From Ophiothrix spiculata (lineage: Eukaryota; Echinodermata; Ophiuroidea; Amphilepidida; Ophiotrichidae), in assembly GCA_000969725.1 (NCBI GenBank), contig JXSR01S011655.1: a DNA stretch of 23,818 bases; one strand, given 5' to 3'. Positions 1-23,120 of this stretch are shown here, piece after piece. The notes below the pieces were generated by a model. It saw only the letters and a program-made list of their open reading frames with translations, was not told the DNA's origin and ran no database searches. Positions within the stretch are counted from its first letter, which is position 1. The number at the start of each line of letters is the position of its first letter. Position numbers and translations under genes: made by a program.

Positions 1-12360
<12,360 letters not shown>

Positions 12361-13350
12361 ATTATTATTAGTAAATTGATAGCCTTAATCAGGGTAAATC
12401 CTTCTGACAAAGTTTGACAAATAAGTGCCAAATCAAATTTGCCAACATTTGCAAAACAAGAATGTTTGTTTCAAAACTGAACTCTAGTGTAGACTTTGTT
12501 CATGAAGTGAGGATCTAAATCTTGGAGCTTGGAACATTTTTCCATAGATATTAATACAACTACATTGGGTAGATATGAGCATTGACTTTGTAAGCAGTGT
12601 TCCCCCTGAGGCCGTATGTCACGAAATTTGGTGAAGAAGCTCAAAATATTGGCGCAAGGGGTTCCCAAAACAAAAAGCCAAAAATAGGGGTTTTGATTTG
12701 ATTTTCTGAATATTTTTAGATTTTTTCTGATTTTGAATATATTTAACACATCTGTAATGAATATTTTATAGAATATCTTGAAAATGTGACTCAATCATAA
12801 CAATGCTCAGTAAAATTTATGATTTGCAAAGATTAGACCAACGGGTCGTCAGCTGAATTGCAAACAAATCGTGAACCACTAACCACGATGACATTGTAAC
12901 CTTGATGGTGAAGAATACAGTAGATTGCATATACAAAGAAGGTGAATTAGATTTAGAGTATGGTAACAAACAAAAACTGAATCTTTCGATTATTTTCTCA
13001 CAAATATTACAATTTATTCAGCATCATACAGTTCATCTTATAAAATTGTAGGAAAATAAGTTTTCAAAATGCTTCAGAAGCCATTCATATAAATTAACTT
13101 GTGAATAATTTATATCTATATTTACTCATAATATTTCTAATTTTTAAAGAGTTGTATTAAGTGGTTCCTAAAATATTCAAGATAGCACTGAACATCATCT
13201 ATTTTACCCATTATTACACAACACTATGATTTGATAAATTGGGAAGAATTAAGCTGTAGATATACGTCATTTTTGTAGTCATTTTCATTCAGAATTTTTC
13301 TCATGGTGATTGGTTTTTAAGAATAGAATAAACTGTTATTCTGAATGAGA
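12361..13350 (+). other. TANGO6: TANGO6 3' UTR and candidate poly(A) signal
   Basis: This is non-coding sequence after the stop. The first canonical AATAAA I find downstream is at 13327-13332, so a UTR of about 0.97 kb is plausible. A repeat-like start CAGTGTTCCCCCTGAGGC at 12595 resembles the CAG-type end of a hAT element, but I could not find a matching right end. Confidence 0.5.
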
Positions 13351-13668
13351 ATGTTCATTCTAAATTTTCACATTATGGAGAAAGTATTAAATGGAGACCT
13401 ATTTTTCACCCCATTGCACATTTTCAAGTGCTTACTGATAGGTAGTATAATGTTTGATATTGATTTTACGGCCTAGATCTATTCATGGTAAGCTTATCTC
13501 TTCATGCAATGATGGTTATGATTTACACAATTGTGAAATTGTACAAGGGAAAATGTTAAATCACAATGAAAGTTTACTCCATTCTTAAAACCAATCACTA
13601 TGAGAAAAATTCTGAATGAAAATGTCAACAAACTACAAAAATTACGAAGTATATCTACAGCTTTAAGC
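13248..13668. repeat. Long foldback around the gene's 3' end
   Basis: The left arm at 13248-13323 (TTAAGCTGTAGATATACGTC, then CATTTTCATTCAGAATTTTT, CTCATGGTGATTGGTTTTTA) is repeated in inverted form at 13576-13668 with about 80-90 percent identity. Weaker pairing continues into the 250-bp spacer. The candidate AATAAA lies just inside the left arm. A transcript reading through would form a long hairpin. Confidence 0.8.
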
Positions 13669-15023
13669 ACAAGATGATCAATGTAGAAAAATATGGATCT
13701 CACCAAATGTTCTGATTTACCTTTTTGTTTGTTGAGATGACTTTTTAACATGTTAGCAAACAAGATTGCACCAAACCATACCACATATGCAAGGGCAACA
13801 TACTAGCAAGTGTGACACCTATATTTGTGATCATGTGCAGTAATTATTATCTCTTAACTATTGATGGCACAAAAACACATCTGAAATTCAAACCATGTAA
13901 AAGAAACTTCATTTAAAGGATCAACTTGACAAACTGATGGTAACACCATATTCTGCAAAATGTACATTCATGTAAGCCACCAAAATATGTATTGCTAATC
14001 AAACATATTGAAACTGGAAACTTTAATGGTATTACATTTTTTAATTCTAAAACATGCTTAAAGGTGCAATTCATGATTTTGATGTGGCCTCTTTTCTAGC
14101 TAAATAAAAAGAAGAGTACAACATAAATATATATTGAAAATTTAACTTGATTCCGACTGTTCGTTTCCAAGTTACAAGCTTTTCAGCATTTTGGAGATCA
14201 TTAATTCTGCTAATTGTAAGCTGAAAACATAGAATACACTTGTCGACTTATGCAATTTATACCAAACTGGATAATTCTGTCGGACATTTATTTATATTCA
14301 GTTATTGACTTTGGCATACTCATTCACTGTTACTGGAGTGAAACTTACTGTCAATGTCTGGCCAAAAAAAGAAAGTTTGTCTCGGGTCCCCGTGCGCATT
14401 GGGCTATAAATTCACATTTTACTGCATTTCTTTTTTAAGGTTTCAAGAGATTTTTTGTTCGTTTAATTTTTTTCATCAAGAGAAAACACAATAAAGAAAA
14501 TTCGACAAAAAAGCGGCCGGACAAAAAGTGACCTGAAAAACCCATTTAAAAAAATTCCTACTATAGAAAAAACAAAAACTCATAGCGTTTTGGGTTTAGG
14601 CCAAAGGAACCTGAGAAATCTTATGGCCCCTAAAATTATCCTAAATAAGGACCTCGGGTCATCTAAAAAAGCTGGAATTTTGACAAGTTTTCCAGATTCT
14701 AAAACTGGAATTTTCAAATTCAGCAAAACATTTCAGACCATATATGTCACTGGAATATCTCAGTCGATGGTGGAATATCAAAACGAGGCCAAGAACATAT
14801 ACGGTTTCTGTCGAGACTGTTTTTTCAAAGTTGATATCAAAGAGTTGGTTTTTGCAGGAAGGTTTTTGCAGGAAAAACGACATTGTTTGGCTAGAAGTTT
14901 TTGATATGAGGCTCCACTCAAGTGGGATATCTATATTTTACAGGTGAAACCAATCCCTTAGATGCACACTAGACTTAATAGAATGTTGTTTGGTGGGATT
15001 ATATACAATTCACTGACATTTCT
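13669..15023. other. AT-rich intergenic sequence
   Basis: No gene recognised. Overlapping short open frames at about 14590-14947 on the + strand show no family I know. A short tandem repeat GGTTTTTGCAGGAA occurs twice at about 14847-14875. The block at 14380-14400 (CTCGGGTCCCCGTGCGCATT) is more GC-rich than its surroundings and may be repeat-derived. Confidence 0.45.
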
Positions 15024-15042
15024 AGGGCCTAATTTAGGCCCT
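15024..15042. repeat. Perfect palindrome
   Basis: AGGGCCTAA-T-TTAGGCCCT is a 9-base perfect inverted repeat around one central base. It could be the contact point of two transposon ends or a protein-binding site. No further evidence. Confidence 0.6.
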
Positions 15043-15399
15043 CTATCAAGTATCAAGTAAAAAACACACTCCAAAACAAAATAACATTACACACATTTGT
15101 TACAATATACAACTTATACAAAATACACATTGACTGTTTTGTATATTGAGCACCACTTTGGCAAGAATGCAGCACATATAAATATATTATTAGTACCATT
15201 TGCTTTCTCATGTATACCATTTAAACATAGCATTGGTTGAGTGAACTTTGATGATTCTCAATTTTGCCAAAACTAATCATGTTTGATGTGCAACTTTAGA
15301 TTTTCAAAAATGAAACCCTTTATTTGGGAAGTTTTCTCAATTTGGCCATATCAATATACAACTTCATTATAACATAATACTGATATGATTGCATGTGAA

Positions 15400-15543
15400 A
15401 TTAAATATGCCATCATGCTAAGAAAATAATGGCCTATGTCATTTTTACTAGATTTGAGAGAAACAACAAAAATTAAATATGTCATCATGCTAAGAAAATA
15501 ATGGCCTATGTCATTTTTACTAGATTTGAGAGAAACAACAGAT
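15400..15543. repeat. 72-bp tandem duplication
   Basis: Two head-to-tail copies with a period of 72 bases (TTAAATATGCCATCATGCTA versus TTAAATATGTCATCATGCTA) differ at only a few positions. The end of the unit, AGATTTGAGAGAAACAACA followed by ATTTTCCTAA, recurs at about 16115-16144. Confidence 0.9.
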
Positions 15544-17154
15544 TTTCCTAAGTCAAACTGAAGACTTGAGTTGTATTGGCAATTATGCTTACAACTTGGT
15601 AGAACAATGTGCATGGTCATACATGTATTCAAAATATCATTGAATAATTTGTTGAATTTTATGTGTACTTGCCAAAGTCAACCTGAAGTCATGATTTTGA
15701 CTTTGTAACACATTTTCAAGGGCTTCTTTACACTTGACCTTTCTCACTATAAAGAACAGATTTGTTTAAAAATCTCAATTTGGTCAAAATGAGCTATACC
15801 ATTATTTTTTAGCAGTATGAGTATAGCAATTTATCCAATCAAATTGGCTAATTTTGCTCTATTGCTCAGTAAGATTTAATTTCCCAATAATCTATTCAAT
15901 TCAACTTAGATTTTGAGTAGAAGTGATCCATGACATGCAGTGTACAAAAAAGACTGTTCTGCACTCAAGAAGCCAACAGAAGATCAATCGTTCTGACCAT
16001 GCATGCTTGTTGGATGAGAAGTAACACTGTTGTCTTCAACACCAGAAGTCCAGTTGAATAGATTTACATATAATTTGCTGTTGTTACACAGCCTGAAGGA
16101 TTAGCAATGTTCATAGATTTGAGAGAAACAACAAATTTTCCTAACACCCTCGTCACATAAGCCGCAACGCCGCGATATATTTCATAGATTAAGAGTGTAG
16201 ATCAAAGAATCAAAGACTGCGTCCACTGGCCTGTATATAATAGCATTGTCAGCCATGGAGCTCAAATTGGGGATATTTGGGTACACTTGATTCCTGTCAA
16301 ACTCTTGTAATGGGAATGTGTGCAGCAATACTGACCATAGTATTTCAAAACATCCATGCAGTGTGATTTCTGAAGCCAAAATTCATCCTTGATTTTGTGC
16401 AAAAATTTACACTCTATACAGTCTTTTCATGAAATTAGTTTTGGTTACTTAAATTCAGGATCAATATCCAGTAAAAAAAATTAAAAACTAAATTTTGGAA
16501 AAACAGAACTTTTTGAAAATGGCTGTTTTTGTTACCCTAAATGCAATTATCTGATTCCAAATTCACCTTCTTCAAGGTGTGTGTATATAATCTAATGATT
16601 CATTTTCAATGAAATTTTAACAAGATTTAAATTAATTTGCCTCCATATTTTAAAACATTTCTGACACACGCTGTTGGTCTACAAAAATTTCCTTCCCCCT
16701 TCAGAGATTTTGCATTGGTCCAACACTATTGATTTTTAATTTGTAAATTATTTTTACATAATCACTGCAATAAGAAAATCTGTATTTTATGTATAATGAA
16801 AAGTTTGTCAAAACAGTATCAATTAGTCACATAATGAGCCAAGAAACTTGGTAAATTTGTGCTTTAATTATATGTTGAATGGCCCTTGTATAATTAATAA
16901 TTTATATAGTTCATCAAAAACAAAACTCAACAGTTTTTGGCTTCCCATTTCTTAAGATTTTTTGATAAATTTGTACCTCTAATTTTCAGATTGTGTCCAT
17001 ATTACATGCCCTCAATTTTTTGAACTAAATTTAGACTATAAGTTTACCTGTCAATGCCCTGAACTGCTGGAAGCTCAGTTTTGAAAAAAAAATCTAGGGC
17101 TGTTGTTGATTTAGGCTACTGTAATTGTCATAGATGTAGATTAAAAATCCTTTC
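15544..17154. other. AT-rich intergenic sequence
   Basis: No gene is seen. It holds the dispersed copy of the 72-bp repeat end (16115-16144) and a GC-richer block CATAAGCCGCAACGCCGCG at about 16156-16174. The segment at 16200-16380 may be part of a dispersed repeat (compare 4215-4270). Confidence 0.45.
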
Positions 17155-18345
17155 AACCCCCTTGAGGAAGTTGTACATGTGTTTTGTGGATTTGGAGAAG
17201 GCTTTTGATAGAGTTCTGAGGAAGGTGATGGAGTAGGCAATGAGGAAGAGAGGTATACCAGAAATTTTGGTTAGGGCGGTGTTGAGTTTGTATGAAGGAG
17301 CAAAGACAAGAGTAAGAGTGGGGTCTGGTTTGTCGGAGGAGTTTGAGGTGAAGGTGGGGGTGCATCAAGGTTCTGTACTGTCGCATTTTGCAATTGTAAT
17401 TGATGTGGTCACGGAGAGCGCTAAAGAAGGTTTGATGTACGAGATATTGTATGCTGATGACTTGGTCTTAATGAGTGATACAATGGGAAATTGAGGGAGA
17501 AGTTCTGGAAATGGAAGAAGGCCTTTGAGAGTAAAGGTCTGAAGGTAAATATGGGGAAGACAAAAGTGCTGGTGCGTGGGACGGAGGGAGTTGTTGGTGT
17601 GAATGGTGTCAATGAGCAAAATAGATCCATGCAGCATATGTGGAAAGAGGGTGAAGGCAAACTCTGTGTGGTGTGAGAAATGTAGGAAATGGATCCATGG
17701 GAGATGTACAAAGATGAAGAGAGTGACTCCAAGTTTGGCAAGGGATTTTGTGTGTGGACGATGCAAGAGAAGAGATGGAGGGTCAGGGGAAGAGGTGGAA
17801 AAGTTGTGCGACGAATGAGTTCATGTACCTGGGGGATAAAAGTTGGCGGGGGCGGAGGCTGCGAGGCTGCTGTGACAGCCAGAGTGAGGTATGGGTGGGT
17901 GAAGTTTAGGGACTGTGGAGAGATGTTACTTGGGAAAAGATTTCCGTTAAAGATTAAAGGAACGGTGTATAAGAGCTGTGTGAGATCGGTGATGTTGTAT
18001 GGCAGCGAGACGTGGTGTCTGGGCGAAAATGAGATGGGATTTTGAGGAATGCGGAGAGAGCGATGATGAGATCGATGTGTGGTGTGAAGTTGAGGGATAG
18101 GAAGAAGACTGAGGACTTGATGCAGATGTTGGGGATGGAAGATGGAGAGGGCGACCAAGGAAGACTTGGAGGATGCAGGTGGAGGAAGAGATTAAAAGGG
18201 TTGGGTTGGGGAGGGAGGATGCATTGAATCGGGTGAGGTGGAGGGAGAGAGTGAAGACAGTTGCCGCGAGTGTGAGGGGAATCCGACCACCCCATGGCGG
18301 GGATAAAACCGGATTTAAAATATTGGCTTACTACTACTTTCAACC
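17155..18345 (+). mobile_element. Degenerate non-LTR retrotransposon (LINE) 3' half
   Basis: Broken + strand frames carry reverse-transcriptase motifs in order: FVDLEKAFDRV (17176 on), VGVHQGSVLS, and the catalytic YADD (17450-17461). A PHD-like zinc finger (17630-17764) follows, then a C-terminal region with GCEAAVTARVRYGWVKFRDC, VMLYGSETWC and QVEEEIKRVGLGREDALNR. Damage: a TAG at 17234-17236, a small deletion after VLS, frame changes near 17490, 17600, 17820 and 18035, and a larger deletion near 18135. Base composition (G-rich, C-poor) is unlike the neighbours. The 5' half is absent. The end near ATTGGCTTACTACTAC resembles the simple tail of such elements. I do not assign a clade. Confidence 0.9.
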
Positions 18346-19084
18346 CACTATACTGACAATGAACCAATTCACTTCAATAGAGAAAAATTCTATTCCAGGT
18401 TTAGCTTTAGATAGATAAGTTAAGATGTGCATTTAAACTTGACCCCTAAAATAACACTCTCATGGGCCTTAGAGTGCCAATGGGTGTCTAATATAAACAA
18501 TGTGGTATTTAAACAATCATATCACCCGATTTGCAACCACAGCACACATATGGAATGTTTATAATATATATATGTTTTACCTGATTAATTCCAACCCAGA
18601 GATACCACTTTTAAGGATTTCTTTTTTAAATCAGGAAATTCATGATTCTTGATTTCTTGAAATATGTAGCTGAACAAAACAAGATATAGAAAACTCCTAC
18701 TCCCATCTATGGGGGGGGGGGCTTTAGGTAGAGTGGCATCTCTGAACCCAAGACAATTTTAGAACTGCTGCCTGAAAAGAAAATTTTCCACAAATTTAAA
18801 AAGAAGTTTCCAAACTACCTATAGACTAACCAATTTTAACACATTATAACTCCTCAATTTTCACCAATATTGGGACCTTCTACGTACATGATGCAACACA
18901 AATTGGCTGGCAATTAGAATACATATCAAATCAATGAGTTTTATCCATACTACAGTACAGATCTACAACAGCTCTAAGTGTCAAATGATTTGTTTTGCAT
19001 TGAAGAGTGTAGAATTGTGTGAAAATAGATTAGTCTATTATACCACCCCATGTAAAGCACTAGCACTGAGCCACCCTGATGCCA
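18346..19084. other. Intergenic sequence with poly-G tract
   Basis: No gene recognised. It contains an 11-G run (18711-18721) and a short inverted pair CAGAGATACCACT (18597-18609) and AGTGGCATCTCTG (18732-18744) bracketing it, perhaps a small element. Confidence 0.45.
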
Positions 19085-19213
19085 ATGATATACTAGCAAG
19101 ACGCAGCTAGCCGCTAACGAAGACGCTCAGGTTTGAATTATTTCAACTTCATATAACGTCTAGGTAGCAGCATCTTCAAAGCATACACTAGCTGTATCTT
19201 TTTAGTATATCAT
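19085..19213. mobile_element. Short terminal-inverted-repeat element, 129 bp
   Basis: ATGATATACTAGCAAGACGC (19085 on) through AGCTAG at 19110 is inverted at 19188-19213 (CTAGCTGTATCTTTTTAGTA then TATCAT): 26 bases with four mismatches. It is non-coding. Confidence 0.75.
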
Positions 19214-19487
19214 GAGCTTTTTTTTTTCAAGTTTAACTTTCGGTAATCAGGTAATTGCCAAAAGGTGCATCATTCTGTATCAGTTCCCTTCTTGCTTACA
19301 TTATTTGTCACCAATATACATAGTTATATATAAATAGTTCCAAAAATGTCAGTCATGTGTCAGTAACCAACCTCGATTACCCTCAAATTATTTGTCTCAA
19401 TGGTGGTTCAAATGGTGGTGAAGTTTTGAATCTTCCTTTTTACATCTGTGGATGTATATTCTCAAATCTGGGTGATTTCAGCCAGCC

Positions 19488-19930
19488 TTATGGTGGATTC
19501 AGAGTCTGTCGTCGACACGCAGTCTTTAACACGCGCTATTCCTTATGCGTTGTGCATGTGAAAACTGCGCGTCGATGGGCATCGATTTAAGGATGCATAT
19601 CGTCAAGACTCTGAATAAACCATTAGTGTTCAACTTCAAAGTGCTTTCAGAGTGTCTGTCATGGTGGTGGCACGACCAGCGTGACATCAAAAATTTCAAG
19701 TGCGCAAACTTGACATTGTTGCACCCTGAAAATTTTGCGACAAGCACAACCACCTGTGACGATTGTAATAACATGTTGTTTTGAGTTGGAGTAAAATTCA
19801 ACTTTTCTCGCGACAAACCATTGCGGCAAATGCGCCGTGCTACATTGCAATAGCTCAAAATTGCAAATATGTGGTTGTATACTGCAGCAACCAGCTACAA
19901 CCGCAACAGCAACTCTGAAGCCACCTTTAC
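19488..19930. mobile_element. Candidate foldback element
   Basis: TATGGTGGATTCAGAGT near the left end faces ACTCTGAAGCCACCTTTAC near 19911-19929 in inverted order. An inner inverted pair is TTCAGAGTCTGTCGTCGAC against CATATCGTCAAGACTCTGAA (19597-19616). The interior is CG-richer than its surroundings. The open frames within it have no recognisable homology. Confidence 0.55.
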
Positions 19931-20216
19931 ACAGTTCACTGCGCTAATAGTGAGTGGTCTAAAAGGTTCTATCAACTTCACTTTAAACAATTGTTTCAGA
20001 TGCTAAAATCTTACTAGACCATAGAAAAAAGTCATCTTTGTGACTCAACTAGACAATTATTTTAGTATCAAAATCTAGACTACATAAAGTGAGTTGCCTT
20101 TCTGACTGTACAAATTGAAAAAACATGACTTGTCATTTATGCAGTTTTGCCTTCATTGAAGGCAATAAATTCAGCCATTGATTTCAATGTGTGTGTTGAC
20201 AACTAACCCTTCTTCT

Positions 20217-20558
20217 ACCCCGGGGGGCAACTCAAATTTGGTTTGGGCAGGGACGTGCCTCTGCGAAATTTGGAAAGCCACCCATCCAAATACCAATTTT
20301 TATGAAAAATTGACCCATCCATATACCAAATCTTCAAAATGTTGAGCCAAATTTAATCAAAAATCTAATTTTTTCTGTCCAAATTTGCGGCATTTGGCGC
20401 AAATTTCCATAAATTTTGAAAAGAAAACCCATAAAAATACCTCATTTTGCGAAGAAAAAGGACCGATTGGAATACCAGAAAGCCTGATTGTGCTACCCGA
20501 ATTTGCGGCACGTCCCCATAACCTGTTTTGTACTAAGTAGCACCCCCCCTCCCCGGGT
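20217..20558. mobile_element. ACCCCGGGG-ended transposon relic (MITE), 342 bp
   Basis: The ends ACCCCGGGGGG and CCCCCCCTCCCCGGGT form an imperfect inverted pair. CTTCT occurs immediately outside both ends (20212-20216 and 20559-20563), a likely 5-bp target duplication. The interior has inverted stretches too (GGGACGTGCCTCTGCGAAATTTG near the left, CGAATTTGCGGCACGTCCCC near the right), confirming a palindromic layout. Confidence 0.82.
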
Positions 20559-20563
20559 CTTCT

Positions 20564-22377
20564 ACATCTGTATATATGTTGCAAAACCAATGTACACCAA
20601 TCCAACAAGTGTTTACTCTTGTGTTTGTAAACACAATGCATTGTGTTTTATGGTGCGTATCCAACAAATTGGTGGATATGAATCCCCGATCTTGGAACAC
20701 CACATGTCAGCATCGGGGACACGTACCCAGAAATAGCCTTGTCCGATTGATGTGCATTATACCTCAACATTCGGATCAGATGGTTTACCAGCTTTGATGA
20801 GTTTGTCCTCTTCTTTCCATTTGGGTTTCTCTGTTCTTGTATGCCATACATAAACCTGAGTGAAAAAATAAAATATAAGTTAACTATTTAGAACCAATAC
20901 CTGGTACCTTGAAATTGTGATCATGGATTGTCTTCTGTGGATATGCAGAGGTTTTGATAGTTTTTAAACATTTGAGTTTAGTCATGGCTACAAGTGTGAT
21001 TTTTAACAAGTTTTTTGATTAGTTTAGTTTGGTGGTCACTTAATTAAAAAAAACACCTGAGGTTAGGCAAAAAAGAAAAGAAAGAGGTATGTTTCCTGTG
21101 GGTGGTCACAAAACCTAAATGCGAAATGCGTTTTGTTATTCTATTTTATTTTTATTTGTTTAATGAGGTGCTAAGGCAAATTTGCATGAGAACATCCGCA
21201 TGGGTGATGAATTTGAGTAAGAAACCTGTTGAAATGCAGGCAAACTGCGATTTCGATTGTTTGTCGAAAAGAAAATACGTCTCTAGTAATTATTTTTTAA
21301 TCGTCCCTTATTTATTTTTATCAAATCTGCTATTTTGATTTTTGATTTTTTTTAATCAGAATAAAAAATTTAAATGCGGTAATATATGATGCCAAAACGA
21401 AATGCGCGCGGGAAACAAACTTGTTTCTTTTTTCAGCCTTATCTGAATTGTGTATGGACCAGGGGCAGAGTGGGTTGTTTATAGAGTATAAATACTATTT
21501 TTTGATATATGAGTTTTGATTGATTATTTCTCATTGAAAATATGTTCAATAAATGCCTGCTTTTTTACTATTGGTCAAAGTGTCTACATAAATCATTTTT
21601 TTAATGAAGGGTATGTGTACTCGTTGTGGCATGTGGGTGTATAATTATTATGGGGTTTCCTCAGAGATGCAGTTGCTTCCGACTACAGGAAAACAATTTT
21701 CTCATAAATAGTAATAAATCAAAAGAACGTTTGCATTTGTTTCGTATGTGCAAATTTCAATGCACACTAATTGCATGCTTTACTAACGCGTTTGGTTAAT
21801 CACACGCCGCATCGCTGCATAATATATATGCATAATATGCCACCAAAGTAATCAAATTTTATTGAAAAATGCATGTTTTTGTCATTTTTCTTGTAAACTA
21901 ACATGGTGACCATATTTTCTATTTTATTATTTTAAAATGGGCATGCAAAAAATTCTTTAACATATGTAAAAATTACAAAAAAATCAATGGAGCCTGAACA
22001 ATATTAAAAGCACATAATGATGTACTTTTTGAAGCTTTGCCTATACTTTGTGTGGTAAATCGAGTAATTTTTGGGAAAATATGTACCTTTTGAAATGTCT
22101 GTATATCAAAATCAAGCACAGCGACCTATTTATTTTATTTTAGATTCGGTACCAGCACTAATAAATCTACCAAATACTAACTTTTTAAGACAAGATGGTT
22201 CGCGAACCAGTAGTCTCGCCTGCGTATCGACCGCCTACTGAATTGACCGCCTTCTTAATCATTCAGTTGTGGGGTGCAATAGGATAGGGTAGGAGTAGGG
22301 TATGCGTATTGAGCCCTTTCTTAATTGATTGCTACATAATTATTCAGTGCGTGTTAATTCCCTCAGATTTGGTAAAC
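20564..22377. other. AT-rich intergenic sequence
   Basis: No gene is supported. Near 20660-20730 a short inverted motif (ATCCCCGAT / ATCGGGGAC) occurs in GC-richer sequence. The remainder is AT-rich with no clear repeat that I can resolve by eye. Confidence 0.45.
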
Positions 22378-22840
22378 AAGCACTATGGTCTAAGTCAGGG
22401 GTTCATGAGTTATGAGTTTGACCTCAAAATGACATTGGATGACCTCAGGTCAACTTTTTGAACAATTTTGGAAATTTGACCCCAGATGACCTTTTGACCT
22501 TGACGTTGGGTCAAGTACTTTCTATGGTCTAAGTTTAATCCATGTGGGGTCAGGTGTTCATGAGTTATAAGCTTGACCTCAAAATGACCTCAGATGACCT
22601 CATGTCAACTTTTTGAACAATTTGGAAATTTGACCCCAGATGACCTTTTGACCTTGACTGACCTTGACCTTGACTGATCTTGACCTTGTGTCAAGTACTT
22701 TCTATGGCCTAAGTTTAATCCATGTGGGGTCAGGGGTTAATGAGTTATGAGCTTGACCTCAAAATGACCTCATGTCAACTTTTTGAACAATTTTAAAAAT
22801 TTGACCTCAAATGACCTTTTGACCTTGAATGACCTTCCCC
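22378..22840. repeat. TGACCT-rich tandem repeat array
   Basis: Three irregular copies of a unit running CTATGGTCTAAG..GGGGTTCATGAGTTATGAG, TTGACCTCAAAATGACCTCA, CAACTTTTTGAACAATTT and GATGACCTTTTGACCTTGA begin at about 22382, 22522 and 22702. By hand count there are about 18 TGACCT hexamers in roughly 420 bp. It also contains sub-repeats such as TGACCTTGACTGACCTTGAC. Confidence 0.88.
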
Positions 22841-23120
22841 GCACCCCCCAAAAAGGCGCGGCGCGTGTGCTAATCCCGAACCCCTTCATGTCACCAAGTT
22901 TCATTACCATAGCCCTTACGGTTTAGGAGAAATACTTAAAATACCAAATCACGCATAAATTATGCAAATTAGGTACTTTATATGCATAGTTTGCATTCAA
23001 ATTGTACGCAGCGCCAGTTCAGCTCCAACCCTACCCACTCACCAAATATCATCAACATAGGGCATACAGTTTCTGAGATTTGCTCCGGACAAGAAATGTG
23101 GACGGCTGACGGCGAACGGT
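22841..23120. repeat. Degenerate internal direct repeat
   Basis: CACCAAGTTTCATTACCATA then GCCCTTACGGTTTAGGAGA (22892-22930) is repeated imperfectly as CACCAAATATCATCAACATA then GGGCATACAGTTTCTGAGA (23040-23078), offset 148. A CG-rich block AAAAAGGCGCGGCGCGTG sits between this and the TGACCT array. It is probably one composite repetitive element. Confidence 0.7.

Noticed and set aside
12471..12794. 107-codon minus-strand open frame within the 3' UTR
   Set aside because: No family resemblance, AT-driven residue composition (K, I, F, N), and no splice or promoter context.
14590..14947. Two overlapping + strand open frames of 104 and 67 codons
   Set aside because: No recognisable domain, overlapping frames and AT-rich surroundings; probably chance or repeat-derived.
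15351..15632. 93-codon minus-strand frame with an internal repeated peptide
   Set aside because: The repeated peptide simply reflects the 72-bp tandem duplication, whose length is a multiple of three.
16182..16379. 65-codon minus-strand open frame
   Set aside because: No recognised family. Weak similarity of this stretch to intron 4 sequence suggests a dispersed repeat instead.
17421..18158. 245-codon proline/serine/leucine-rich minus-strand open frame
   Set aside because: It is the antisense of the degenerate LINE. Its length comes from the C-poor + strand, and the + strand carries the recognisable RT motifs.
22378..22840. CRISPR-like array
   Set aside because: Repeats are irregular, with no uniform spacers; eukaryotic tandem repeat.
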